A DNA stretch of 64,000 bases from an uncultured Shimia sp. (GTDB lineage Bacteria; Pseudomonadota; Alphaproteobacteria; Rhodobacterales; Rhodobacteraceae). The stretch covers positions 62,001 to 126,000 of the forward strand of contig NZ_CANLRL010000007.1 of assembly GCF_947493595.1 (NCBI RefSeq), given 5' to 3'. The notes beneath the pieces are model-generated. The model did not search any database. It had not been told where the DNA came from and worked only from the letters and a program-made list of their open reading frames with translations. Both the position numbers and the translations under genes were made by a program. Positions 27,800-36,170 of this stretch are shown in pieces (position 1 is the first letter of the stretch; each line of letters starts with the position of its first letter).

Positions 27800-29881
27800 A
27801 TGAAGACGCCGCTGCCCACGGATATCTTTAAAGTTGGCCAGGTATTGAACAACACCTATGAAATTCAGGGTGTTCTGGGACGTGGTGGAACCGGAGAGGT
27901 GTATCTGGCATGCAATCAGATCAACAGCCGGGAGGTAGCGATCAAGGCGTTAAACGCGCAGTTCTCAGGCAATGACGATTATGTCGAGTTGATGAAGCGC
28001 GAAGACCAAATGCGTTCGATTCGACATGACGCTGTGGTGCGATACATCGAAGTTTCCAAGTCAGATGACGGGCACGTTTTTCTGGTGATGGACTATATTG
28101 AGGGGCCTTCTCTCAACAATATCCTGACCGAGAAACGCATGTCTGCACGCGATTTGCTTATTGTCGCGCATCGCGTTCTGGAAGGGTTGGAAGCCACCCA
28201 TGCCGAAGGCATTATCCATCGCGACCTGTCTCCGGATAACATCATTTTGGCCAATGGTTCGCCGGAGAAGGCCACAATAATCGACTTTGGGATCGCCAAA
28301 GACACTGCTACGGGCGCACGCACAATTGTGGGAAACGAATTTGCCGGAAAATATGAATACGCAGCGCCTGAACAGTTGGAAGGCCGCGTTGAATTTCAGA
28401 CCGATATCTACGGTTTGGGGGCAACGCTACTTGCCGTGTGGCGAGGTGTTGTGCCGGACTTGGGCGCGATGCCCGCTGAGATTGTCCGTCGCAAAGCGAA
28501 CCGGTTGAACACAGAGGGTGTGCCTGATCCTCTGAAAGAATTGATAGATTGGACAACCAATCCTGCCATTGAAGAGCGTCCCGCAAACGCGACAACCGCG
28601 ATCTCATGGCTTGATGGGAAGTTGCGCCCAAACCAACGGGAGGAGACCCCAGCCAGGATCCAGAAGTCGCGGTGGAGGCAAATTGCCTTAATGGCAGTTT
28701 GCGGAGTAGGGGCAGGGGGTGTTTGGCTCTGGAATTTTGATGTTCTTACACCCAAATTGCCAACTGCAAGCCCGTATGAATTTCTTGCCGTTCACGGCCC
28801 GGATGGTAACGCCGTGATGAAATCTCATGTGCCAGATAATGCCGCTGGAGATCTTCTAAAAGGGGCGTTTCGCGATGCCACAGGGCGTGTGCCGGCTGAC
28901 GACAACGTGACGCTGGCGCAAGGCGTGCCATCTTTGCAATGGGTTTCTGAGGCGGCTGCGCTTATGAAAACCGCGTCTGACCTTGATGAGTGGCGTGTCT
29001 CTCTTACAGACCTTTCCGCAACGGTGACAGGCATTGCCCCAAGCAGCCGCACAAGGGCAGAAATTGCCAGTGCTTTTGCGGCCCAGGCGCACACCTCCAA
29101 CATGTCGATTGAAACCGATCTGGTGGCTGGTCCGGTTTTACTGGCTGCACAAGCTTTGACACCAGACCTGGCAGACTTGGCGACTTGCGGCGCGCTTTCA
29201 TTGACGCGTGAGAAAGGAGCCGTTTTTGCGCTTTATGAGGATGTCACGATTGTGGGAGACGTCGCCAAGGTTGGAGATGCCATGTCGATCCAATCTCATT
29301 TTGAACCTGTGATTGGCGATAGGCAGCTTAAGGTCGAAACCCGAGTCCTAAATGACGATTTGTGCGCCATTCGTGCCGTCCTTCCGCAGATTGCGGCGCA
29401 AACGGTTTCAGTGCGGCTTGGGCACGGGACCTCGGGCGAAGATTCCCTGACCGGGGTATTTACAACTGGAGATAATCCGGTTGTCGACATTCAGATGCCG
29501 GAAAGTATCGTTGGCGCCTCTCTTTGGGTGATGGTTGTGGACAACACCGGCAAGGTTTTTCACGTCCTGCCAAATGTCTACGACACCGAAAATCAGGTTG
29601 ATGCCTTGGGGCAAGTGGTCGCTGGTATTCGGCAAATACGGGTGCTTTGGCCAGTTTCAGCTCTCTCTCAGGATCCAAGAAAACTCGCAATTGAAGTGAC
29701 GAAAGGAGACTATGGAAAATCTGAAGTCATTGCCATTCTATCGAAGTCTCCGCTGTTTGAAATCAGACGTCCAACTGAGGAGAGCGTGGCATCTGTGGCG
29801 GCGGCTCTTGAGGAGTTGATGGTGCATCGGGCAGAGGACATTCTGGGCGTCGCAACTCGTATTATTGATGCGCGTCCTTGA
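27800..29881 (+). CDS. ppkA: Transmembrane Ser/Thr protein kinase, PpkA type
   Basis: 693 residues. A full kinase domain is present: Gly loop GRGGTG (27-32), Lys49, catalytic HRDLSPDN (140-147), DFG (162-164) and APE (189-191). A membrane segment lies at about 293-312. The periplasmic half has BON-like units (one with LCAI at 521-524) and a DUF4384-like C-terminus (about 555-693). In other species PpkA triggers T6SS assembly by phosphorylating Fha or TssL. The ectodomain closely resembles that of the TonB-like protein at 16151. GGAGC precedes the ATG. No cognate PppA phosphatase is visible here. Confidence 0.88.
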   Translation: MKTPLPTDIFKVGQVLNNTYEIQGVLGRGGTGEVYLACNQINSREVAIKALNAQFSGNDDYVELMKREDQMRSIRHDAVVRYIEVSKSDDGHVFLVMDYIEGPSLNNILTEKRMSARDLLIVAHRVLEGLEATHAEGIIHRDLSPDNIILANGSPEKATIIDFGIAKDTATGARTIVGNEFAGKYEYAAPEQLEGRVEFQTDIYGLGATLLAVWRGVVPDLGAMPAEIVRRKANRLNTEGVPDPLKELIDWTTNPAIEERPANATTAISWLDGKLRPNQREETPARIQKSRWRQIALMAVCGVGAGGVWLWNFDVLTPKLPTASPYEFLAVHGPDGNAVMKSHVPDNAAGDLLKGAFRDATGRVPADDNVTLAQGVPSLQWVSEAAALMKTASDLDEWRVSLTDLSATVTGIAPSSRTRAEIASAFAAQAHTSNMSIETDLVAGPVLLAAQALTPDLADLATCGALSLTREKGAVFALYEDVTIVGDVAKVGDAMSIQSHFEPVIGDRQLKVETRVLNDDLCAIRAVLPQIAAQTVSVRLGHGTSGEDSLTGVFTTGDNPVVDIQMPESIVGASLWVMVVDNTGKVFHVLPNVYDTENQVDALGQVVAGIRQIRVLWPVSALSQDPRKLAIEVTKGDYGKSEVIAILSKSPLFEIRRPTEESVASVAAALEELMVHRAEDILGVATRIIDARP

Positions 29882-30171
29882 CAGGAGATGTGTGATGTCA
29901 AGTGAACTCGAGTCTTGCACAAGGCTTTCGGTAGTCGCCTCGTTGACCAAGGCGATGTCGAACAATTTGACAAGAGTGACGGACGCGATCTGATTATTGA
30001 TAAGGGTGTTTTGGCGACGTGCATCTATCTGATTAGGATGGGAAAATGTGAATTTGTTGGCGGCACGGTCGCGTTTGGTCAAAAGCCAATTTCTGACCCA
30101 AGATCTGACCGAAAGGTGAAAACCTATAGGAATTGTGCTATTTTGAACCTGTTTGTTTGTGGGAGATTGTT
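29882..30171. other. Intergenic region upstream of the outer-membrane barrel gene
   Basis: 290 bases with lower G+C than the neighbours. No gene is supported: the open frames across it lack coding character. It probably holds the promoter of the barrel-caspase-lipoprotein genes. The barrel gene's ribosome site GGGAG is at 30161-30165. Confidence 0.4.
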
Positions 30172-31443
30172 TTGGGTTTCAAAAGCTTTACTGTCCGACC
30201 GATATCCGTTTTTGGCGCCACAACGGCTTTGGTGTCGTTACTTCCTTTGGTGCCCAGCAACGCAGAGCCTTTGTTTAACGTTACTGTCACGAGTAATGGC
30301 ACCACGACGGAAACGTCCTTCACCAACGCCATTGATTTTGTGGATCAAACAACCACGTCGGAAGGCCTAACGGGGTTGAACCCCAATTACACAATTTCTT
30401 CGGTCGCCACGGTGTTGGGGGACTTCCGTGGGGTCGACTATTCCCTTACATACCCGGATAGGGGGGCTACGCTGATTTTCGAAGTCCCCGATTTAGACAT
30501 CAGTCAAACATTTTCGGAGGCTACTCGCGAAGCGAACGAGGATGCGCTGGATGACTATTTGGTCACAAATCAGGACGACATTTTAACTAAGCTCGGCGAG
30601 TTCTTAGTGCGAACAACAGCGACGGATCCCGTTGCTGGCAACCCTGCCTCTTTGCAAGCCACCATGATTTCCAGTGACTTTGGTCTTGGCTCGGGTTTCG
30701 GCGGTAACGGCAGTGTCCAGGTGAATGATGATAACACTGTTGAAGAGACGCCTGGTGGCATCCCTGGCCTGGCTGCAAGATTGGGACGGTTTTCGGTAGA
30801 CGGAAATGACGGCACAGTTATTGAGCTTCCTTTGTCCTATGTGAAACCACTTGCGGATCCACGCTGGGCGGTCGTTCTAGAGATGCCACTGACCTATGTG
30901 GACATCGGTGGTTCGCAGTCCTATTCGGCCTCTCTCGGAGGGGGCTTGCGTATACCCGTTTTGGATAACTGGTCCTTGACCCCAAGTGTGCGCGTCGGTG
31001 GCGTGGGATCAGACGATTTTGGGGCATTTGCCTTTATGTACTCCGGTTCAGTTACTTCCTCGTTCCGTTTCACCGCCATGGGGTTGGATTTTAATCTCGG
31101 CAACATGCTCAGCTACATTTCCACGACGGGTAACCCCAATGATGGTGAAAAAAGCCCAGATTATGATCTGCAAAATACAGTAGCCCGAAACGGTTTGTCT
31201 GCTTCCGGAAGTAGCAGTTGGCGGTTGTTTGATCAGCCGACCACTTGGGAAGCGTCTATCGTCAATACTCAGATTCTGGGCGACGACATTTACATTGATA
31301 ATTACACCGATTTTGCCGTTTCGCTTGGAACGGTTCAGTCGCAGAACGGTTTAACATGGGATGCTGCACGACTTGGCATTACCTATACGATTGGGAACCA
31401 CGGTTACAAAAAGGTCAATGTGAACTTTGGATACAAATTTTAG
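30172..31443 (+). CDS. Outer-membrane beta-barrel protein, autotransporter-barrel-like
   Basis: About 423 residues from a TTG at 30172, six bases after GGGAG. This start gives a good signal peptide ending near PSNA. The C-terminal ~230 residues alternate hydrophobic and polar residues in barrel fashion (LPLSYVKPL, WAVVLEMPLTYVDIG, GLRIPVLDNWSLTPSVRVG) and end in NFGYKF, with the terminal Phe expected for BAM-inserted proteins. The N-terminal ~200 residues are acidic and could be a plug or passenger-like domain. No named family recognised. It is followed by a caspase-like gene after 73 bases. Function unknown. Confidence 0.75.
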   Translation: MGFKSFTVRPISVFGATTALVSLLPLVPSNAEPLFNVTVTSNGTTTETSFTNAIDFVDQTTTSEGLTGLNPNYTISSVATVLGDFRGVDYSLTYPDRGATLIFEVPDLDISQTFSEATREANEDALDDYLVTNQDDILTKLGEFLVRTTATDPVAGNPASLQATMISSDFGLGSGFGGNGSVQVNDDNTVEETPGGIPGLAARLGRFSVDGNDGTVIELPLSYVKPLADPRWAVVLEMPLTYVDIGGSQSYSASLGGGLRIPVLDNWSLTPSVRVGGVGSDDFGAFAFMYSGSVTSSFRFTAMGLDFNLGNMLSYISTTGNPNDGEKSPDYDLQNTVARNGLSASGSSSWRLFDQPTTWEASIVNTQILGDDIYIDNYTDFAVSLGTVQSQNGLTWDAARLGITYTIGNHGYKKVNVNFGYKF

Positions 31444-31516
31444 TTTGAGTGTCCGCGCCCTTGTTTGACGAACTGAATGGTGCCGACGCTTATTCACGGG
31501 AGGAGAGGCTAAGCAG

Positions 31517-33139
31517 TTGTGGAATACTGGGACATCACACCCTGAGATCCGAAACAAAAAGGGATTGAGAGCTGTCGAGGTCTTTCTGGGCGCGGCAGTG
31601 ATCTGGCATGTTTTGACTTTCACGGTATTGGCCGCCGACAGGGTTGCTTTGCTGGTTGGCAATGGAAACTTTGATAACCCTGCGCTTTCACTTGCTAATC
31701 CATCCAATGACGTAAACGATCTGGAAGCGGCGCTGTCTGCTTTGGGGTTTCGGGTTTCCGTGTTGCGGGATGGTACGCGTCAGCGGATGTTGGACGAGCT
31801 GTCCCAGTTTACGGAAGCGGCCAAGAGCGCGGACGTCGCGTTGTTCTTTTTTGCGGGCCATGGCGTTCAGTATACGGGGGAAAACTACCTCATTGGTCGC
31901 GAATTTTCAGTTGCAAATACGCGAACGCTTTTGAGTAGTTCGGTCACGCTCACCGAAATTCGCCGGGCCCTGGAGCGCGCACGTCCAAAGACTGGATTGA
32001 TCTTTGTTGATGCGTGCCGAGATGCGCCGTTTGACATTGCAGAAGTTGAGCAATCAGGGTTGGCACGCACCTCGGGGGGAGCAGGCCTGATGTTTGTTTA
32101 TTCAACGGATCCGGGCAACGTGGCTTTTGATGGTTCTGGTCGAAACAGCGTATTCACCGCGGCTTTGCTTGATCACATAGAAACACCAAACTTGGACGTA
32201 CGCCTTTTGATTGGACGGGTGAGACAGCAGGTCGTGATGAAGACGTCAGGCAAGCAGGTGCCATGGGTCGAGGAAGCTCTGCTAAATGAGCTTACGTTTG
32301 CACAGGACGGGGAAGTATCCCGCCACAACGATCCGGTGGCGGCAGATATGCGGCGCTGGCAAATGGTTGTGCAGGACGGGAGTTTTGAGGCTGTTCAAGG
32401 ATATTTGGCGGCATACCCAAATGGTACGTATGCAGACATCGCTAGATCGATTTTGGCTTTTGGAGACAGCTCGGTATCAAAAGGTACTTCCCAGACATCA
32501 TTGGATATTGTGGGTGACAACCCGGATGCGGCAATTGCTGCCTTAAAAATGCTTGGGTTTGTGCCGCCCGACATGTCTTCGGAAGCCTTTGGTGACGCTG
32601 AATTGGGAGCAGCCTTTGAGCGATATCAGTCTACCGCCACAGCGACAGGAGATGTGGATTTTAACACGATGATTGATGATGCCACACGGCTGTCGATGAT
32701 GTTGGCCTCAACCACAGCCCAACGAATGCGCACCGATCTTGTCGCCCTAAATGGGGTCGAACGCACTTTGACAATCGCGGAGGATGCCTTGAGAGACTTT
32801 GAGGTTATCGCGGCTGGCAGCGACGAATACCTTGCAGAACTGACACAGGCGCGGCGCGATGTGGCGGCAATAAAAGACGCACGGGACACCGTTTTGGGAC
32901 GATTGGATGGCAGCCGACAATATTATCGTAGCCTATTGGATCAGTCCGTGCTGTTTGTACCGCAAGACGCCTCACTTGCCTTACTCAACCTCAGCGGGGG
33001 CACGCGCGGTGCACTTAACGTCAATCAGCGGGCGATGGCCGACACCGGTCAGTTTTTGAAACATGTCCACAGTTCCCGAATATCTGAGGTGGGCAGTATG
33101 TCCTGGCTCGCCGATTTTCTCCCCAACCAGAAAGAGTGA
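31517..33139 (+). CDS. Exported caspase-like (peptidase C14) protein
   Basis: 540 residues. A hydrophobic N-terminal signal (about 17-39, ending LAA) precedes a caspase/metacaspase p20 domain: RVALLVGNGNF, catalytic His115 in FFAGHG, and catalytic Cys167 in FVDACRDAPF. This is the C14 family usual in proteobacteria. The C-terminal ~250 residues are helical with peptidoglycan-binding-like spacing (AAIAALKMLGF) and coiled coil. A TTG start at 31517 has GGGAGGAGAGG upstream. It lies between the barrel gene and a lipoprotein, so a periplasmic protease role near the outer membrane is plausible. Substrate unknown. Confidence 0.85.
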   Translation: MWNTGTSHPEIRNKKGLRAVEVFLGAAVIWHVLTFTVLAADRVALLVGNGNFDNPALSLANPSNDVNDLEAALSALGFRVSVLRDGTRQRMLDELSQFTEAAKSADVALFFFAGHGVQYTGENYLIGREFSVANTRTLLSSSVTLTEIRRALERARPKTGLIFVDACRDAPFDIAEVEQSGLARTSGGAGLMFVYSTDPGNVAFDGSGRNSVFTAALLDHIETPNLDVRLLIGRVRQQVVMKTSGKQVPWVEEALLNELTFAQDGEVSRHNDPVAADMRRWQMVVQDGSFEAVQGYLAAYPNGTYADIARSILAFGDSSVSKGTSQTSLDIVGDNPDAAIAALKMLGFVPPDMSSEAFGDAELGAAFERYQSTATATGDVDFNTMIDDATRLSMMLASTTAQRMRTDLVALNGVERTLTIAEDALRDFEVIAAGSDEYLAELTQARRDVAAIKDARDTVLGRLDGSRQYYRSLLDQSVLFVPQDASLALLNLSGGTRGALNVNQRAMADTGQFLKHVHSSRISEVGSMSWLADFLPNQKE

Positions 33140-33143
33140 ACCG

Positions 33144-33569
33144 ATGCCCAAATTACACATGTTGCCCTCATTTTCGGTTGTTTTTTCTGTGTGCGTTTTG
33201 TCTGCCTGTGAAACATCTGATGATCCTGCTGACGGTGGTTTTGTCGCCGGGGTTGCAGGCATCACCTCGGGTACATACCAGTCGCGGGTGGATACCCTTG
33301 AAGCGCAGGCTGCCGCGGAACAGGCACGCAACGTCGACTTGAAGCGTCAAATCAATGCTGCGGAGGCTGATCTGTCCTACCAGCAGTCCAAACTCAAAGT
33401 ACAATTGGCATCGACGCAAGGGGTAAGCCGTCAGTTGTCAAAGGAGGCCAATCGCGTGATAGCCTACGTGCCGACAGCGCAAAACCCAGACGCAAAGCTG
33501 TCAGACTTGCAGCGTACCATTGCGGAGGCCAAATCGTTGAGTGCCGAGTTGACGCAGCTCTCCAACTGA
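33144..33569 (+). CDS. Small lipoprotein with coiled coil
   Basis: About 141 residues from the ATG at 33144, four bases after the caspase stop. A signal peptide ends in the good lipobox LSAC. The mature part has a short Gly-rich segment (GGFVAGVAGITSGTY) and then a long heptad-like coil rich in Gln, Ala and Lys. The Gly-rich segment resembles GFVAGVTAGSY in the convergent lipoprotein at 33578, so the two may be distant paralogues. No named family. Probably outer-membrane anchored, acting with the caspase-like protein. Confidence 0.75.
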   Translation: MPKLHMLPSFSVVFSVCVLSACETSDDPADGGFVAGVAGITSGTYQSRVDTLEAQAAAEQARNVDLKRQINAAEADLSYQQSKLKVQLASTQGVSRQLSKEANRVIAYVPTAQNPDAKLSDLQRTIAEAKSLSAELTQLSN

Positions 33570-33577
33570 GGCGGGAT

Positions 33578-34207
33578 TCAGAGATCAACCGCCAAGGCTT
33601 CGGCCACTGAACGCATCTCCGAAATTCGCTTACTTAAGGTTGCCATTTCCTGGTTCATGGATGAAGTCTGATATCCTTGCGAGGACAAAATGGAGCGGGT
33701 TTCGGAAAAGAGCTCATTGTAGTTTTCCCCGACTTGAAGAGTTGCCGCAGCTTCGCGCGACAAGCGAGCGTCTCGCGTCGCATCGGGTTGAGGGCGGTTT
33801 TGTTTTTCTTTCAGGGCGGCACGCATCGCGCGAAGACTGTCTTCCATTCGGGCGTTAGTTCTCTGAAGGTCCGAAATGACTTCGGTAAGAAGGCGCTCTT
33901 GTTGTGAGTATTTTTGTTGCAGTGACTTCACATAGGACCCTGCTGTAACGCCGGCCACGAACCCAATTTGCGCGCCCCGAAATCCCCCTTCTGACCCGTC
34001 GATTAAAGCGCCAATTGCAGCGCCGGCGGCAGCGCCAATCAGCGCGCCCTCGCCAACGGTGCGCTGCAAGGCTTCTCGGCTTTCCCTGAGTTGTTTTTCA
34101 GAACCCGTTTCTGGCTCCCAGGTCATCACCTCTCCGCTGTCGCAGGCGGTCAATACCAATGCGCCTCCGTAGATCAAAAAACAGCGTCTTCTTATAATGT
34201 GCTCCAT
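33578..34207 (-). CDS. Lipoprotein with glycine zipper and coiled coil
   Basis: About 209 residues from the ATG at 34207, which has GAGG upstream; an in-frame TTG at 34222 is less likely. The signal peptide ends in lipobox LTAC. A glycine-zipper segment follows (GALIGAAAGAAIGALIDG), then GFVAGVTAGSY and a long coil (QQKYSQQERLL, DLQRTNARMEDSL). Glycine zippers are common in outer-membrane lipoproteins that insert or oligomerise. It converges on the lipoprotein at 33144 with an 8-base gap. Function unknown. Confidence 0.75.
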   Translation of the reverse strand: MEHIIRRRCFLIYGGALVLTACDSGEVMTWEPETGSEKQLRESREALQRTVGEGALIGAAAGAAIGALIDGSEGGFRGAQIGFVAGVTAGSYVKSLQQKYSQQERLLTEVISDLQRTNARMEDSLRAMRAALKEKQNRPQPDATRDARLSREAAATLQVGENYNELFSETRSILSSQGYQTSSMNQEMATLSKRISEMRSVAEALAVDL

Positions 34208-34600
34208 ATTCTCAATCCTCAAATTTCAATTGTGCTTTGTCGACGCCAATGAGGTTGCTAAGCGCTTTCCATGGCGTGATTGTGGGCAAAAATACCCCAA
34301 CAAGGCTTTGCAACGGCGCTCAAAAATGCGCCGTTTGAAACCATCTTACACCAAATCTACAGTGCGCGCTGAAATTGCGGTAACTCATTTTGGGTATTGT
34401 AAGAGTTTTCAACAGATCTATCTGCGACTGCCTAAAGATCGTGCCATTGGGACAGATCAGGCTGAAACCCGAAATGGGGTGAATGAAATCCAGACTACAA
34501 AAATGGATACAGGAGCGAGGACTGTGAGGTAGATCCGCATGGGATATGGGGAAACTGGTCCATCAACCGGTTTGCGCAATGTCGTTGATCTTCATTGTCG
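34208..34600. other. Non-coding gap between T6SS island and catabolic cluster
   Basis: 393 bases with no supported gene. The left part should contain the promoter of the lipoprotein gene at 34207. No terminator hairpin, repeat or tRNA was seen. A frame from 34197 to 34532 lacks coding character. Confidence 0.5.
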
Positions 34601-35164
34601 TTAAAGTTGTACCCAATCGGCTGGCGGTTTACCTTTGCCCGGATGCACCTCTCCACAAGACGGACAGGTGCGGTTCTCGGTGCTGTTGTGGAACCGGTCG
34701 TAGATTTTTGGCAGGGCGGTCACGATGCCTTCGGGGCCGTCCAGCGCCACTTCTTCGCGATGCACCAAGCCAGCGCAGTTGAAGCAGAACCATTCAAATC
34801 CTTCTTTCATGCCGGGCTGACGTGGAGCTTCAACGACGATGCCAATTGACCCTTCTTGTGGCCGTTGTGGAGCGTGGCGCACATGGGGTGGCAACATAAA
34901 GACTTCGCCTTCGCGCACCGGTACGTCGTAGATTTTGCCTCCATCGGCAATCTTGAGCATCATGTCGCCCTTTTGCTGGAAAAACCACTCTTCCACCGGA
35001 TCGTCATGGAAATCGACGCGGGTGTTGGGCCCCCCTACAACCATCACAATCATGTCGCCTTCTTTATGCAGAAGTTGATTGCCAACCGGCGGTCGCAGTT
35101 TGTCCGCATTGTCCGCAACCCATTTTTTGAAGTTGAACGGTTTCAAAGTTGGATGTGTGGCCAT
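34601..35164 (-). CDS. nbaC: 3-hydroxyanthranilate 3,4-dioxygenase
   Basis: 187 residues. This cupin dioxygenase opens the ring of 3-hydroxyanthranilate to 2-amino-3-carboxymuconate semialdehyde (ACMS). The iron ligands expected from the bacterial enzyme are in place: His53, Glu59 (HDDPVEEW) and His97 (VRHAPQ). The C-terminus has the rubredoxin-like pair of CxxC motifs (Cys127/130 and Cys167/170) of bacterial forms. GGGAGGGG lies upstream of the ATG. Together with kynU at 40641 it points to kynurenine-route breakdown. ACMS cyclises to quinolinate unless a decarboxylase acts; none is seen nearby. Confidence 0.95.
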   Translation of the reverse strand: MATHPTLKPFNFKKWVADNADKLRPPVGNQLLHKEGDMIVMVVGGPNTRVDFHDDPVEEWFFQQKGDMMLKIADGGKIYDVPVREGEVFMLPPHVRHAPQRPQEGSIGIVVEAPRQPGMKEGFEWFCFNCAGLVHREEVALDGPEGIVTALPKIYDRFHNSTENRTCPSCGEVHPGKGKPPADWVQL

Positions 35165-35287
35165 TTACCCCTCCCAGTATGATAGCGCGAAACCGGTGCC
35201 GCGCGCGTGTTGGGAGCAAGCTAGGGGAATTTGTTGCAAGGAAATACGGAATTTGGAGAAAGTGGCTATCTGCTTTTGGAATATGGT

Positions 35288-36163
35288 TTAGGGCGAGAGC
35301 AGCAAAACTGTGCCTACCATGGCCAGAAACATGGCCAGCATCAGTCGCGACAGTGCGACTTTCTCTTGGGTTGGTCGCCAATGAATCAGCAGGGCAGCAA
35401 ACAACACATCCAAGGCCCCCAGCACCGACACGGCGGCCACCGAGGTGTGACTGAGTGCAAAGAACTGCAAGGCCTGACCTGCGCTGAGCGCAATGGCGGT
35501 GATCCAATGCGCGGGTGTCCGGTCGGTGGTGATGTGGCGCCAGCCTCGCGATCTGCCTTGTCGCAGCATGGTCGCAAAGGCGACCCAGACTGCCGCCACC
35601 GACGCACCAATCGCGATGCCCAAAGCTGCGTCCGGCAGGTACAACAATCCAAGGCCGCGCAGGGTATAGGCCATTGCATAGGCAAAGGCGGACAATGTCC
35701 CCAGTGCAACCCAACCACCCAACGGCGTTTTGCTAGGGCGGAAATAGGACAGCACACCTGCAAGGACAAACGCGCCGCCGACCAGAAGCTGTGGGCCGGG
35801 CGTTTGCCCCAGCACAACAAAGGCGCAGGGCAGGGCAAAGACCGGCACCAATCGGCGTAGCAGCCCTGCGTTGACCGCCCCCGCGACTTCAGTGACACGA
35901 TACATACTTCGGCGCCCTAGCACGTTGGCACATAGCCCAGCGCAGGCAAATATCAGCACGGCCGTTCCACCTGAGCCTGACAACAGCAGGATCCAAGCGG
36001 CGGTTGACGTGATCAGCCAAAGCACCCAAGCACAGACCGCTGTAACCACAATGGACAAAAAGACCCCGTTGTCGCCCCGCGCCTGCGGTTTCGCATGGAC
36101 AATGGACACGCCCGCCACGCCGTAGGCGGCGGCTGCAAGCAAGGCCAGCGCTTCGCCTAACAT
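35288..36163 (-). CDS. EamA/DMT-family transporter
   Basis: About 291 residues with ten predicted membrane segments in two repeats, as in drug/metabolite (EamA) transporters (for example ALALLAAAAYGVAGVSIV near the start and VALSRLMLAMFLAMVGTVLLL at the end). I chose the ATG at 36163, seven bases after the DapA-like gene's stop; the longer in-frame reading would run into that gene. It is probably co-transcribed with the DapA-like gene and may move a pathway intermediate. Substrate unknown. Confidence 0.8.
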   Translation of the reverse strand: MLGEALALLAAAAYGVAGVSIVHAKPQARGDNGVFLSIVVTAVCAWVLWLITSTAAWILLLSGSGGTAVLIFACAGLCANVLGRRSMYRVTEVAGAVNAGLLRRLVPVFALPCAFVVLGQTPGPQLLVGGAFVLAGVLSYFRPSKTPLGGWVALGTLSAFAYAMAYTLRGLGLLYLPDAALGIAIGASVAAVWVAFATMLRQGRSRGWRHITTDRTPAHWITAIALSAGQALQFFALSHTSVAAVSVLGALDVLFAALLIHWRPTQEKVALSRLMLAMFLAMVGTVLLLSP

Positions 36164-36170
36164 CGCCGGA

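Noticed and set aside
29915-30370. 151-residue plus-strand frame before the barrel gene
   Set aside because: It crosses into the barrel gene in another frame and has no coding character; the barrel start at 30172 has a good ribosome site and signal peptide.
34197-34532. 111-residue frame in the gap after the lipoprotein gene
   Set aside because: No ribosome site, odd composition and no similarity I recognise.
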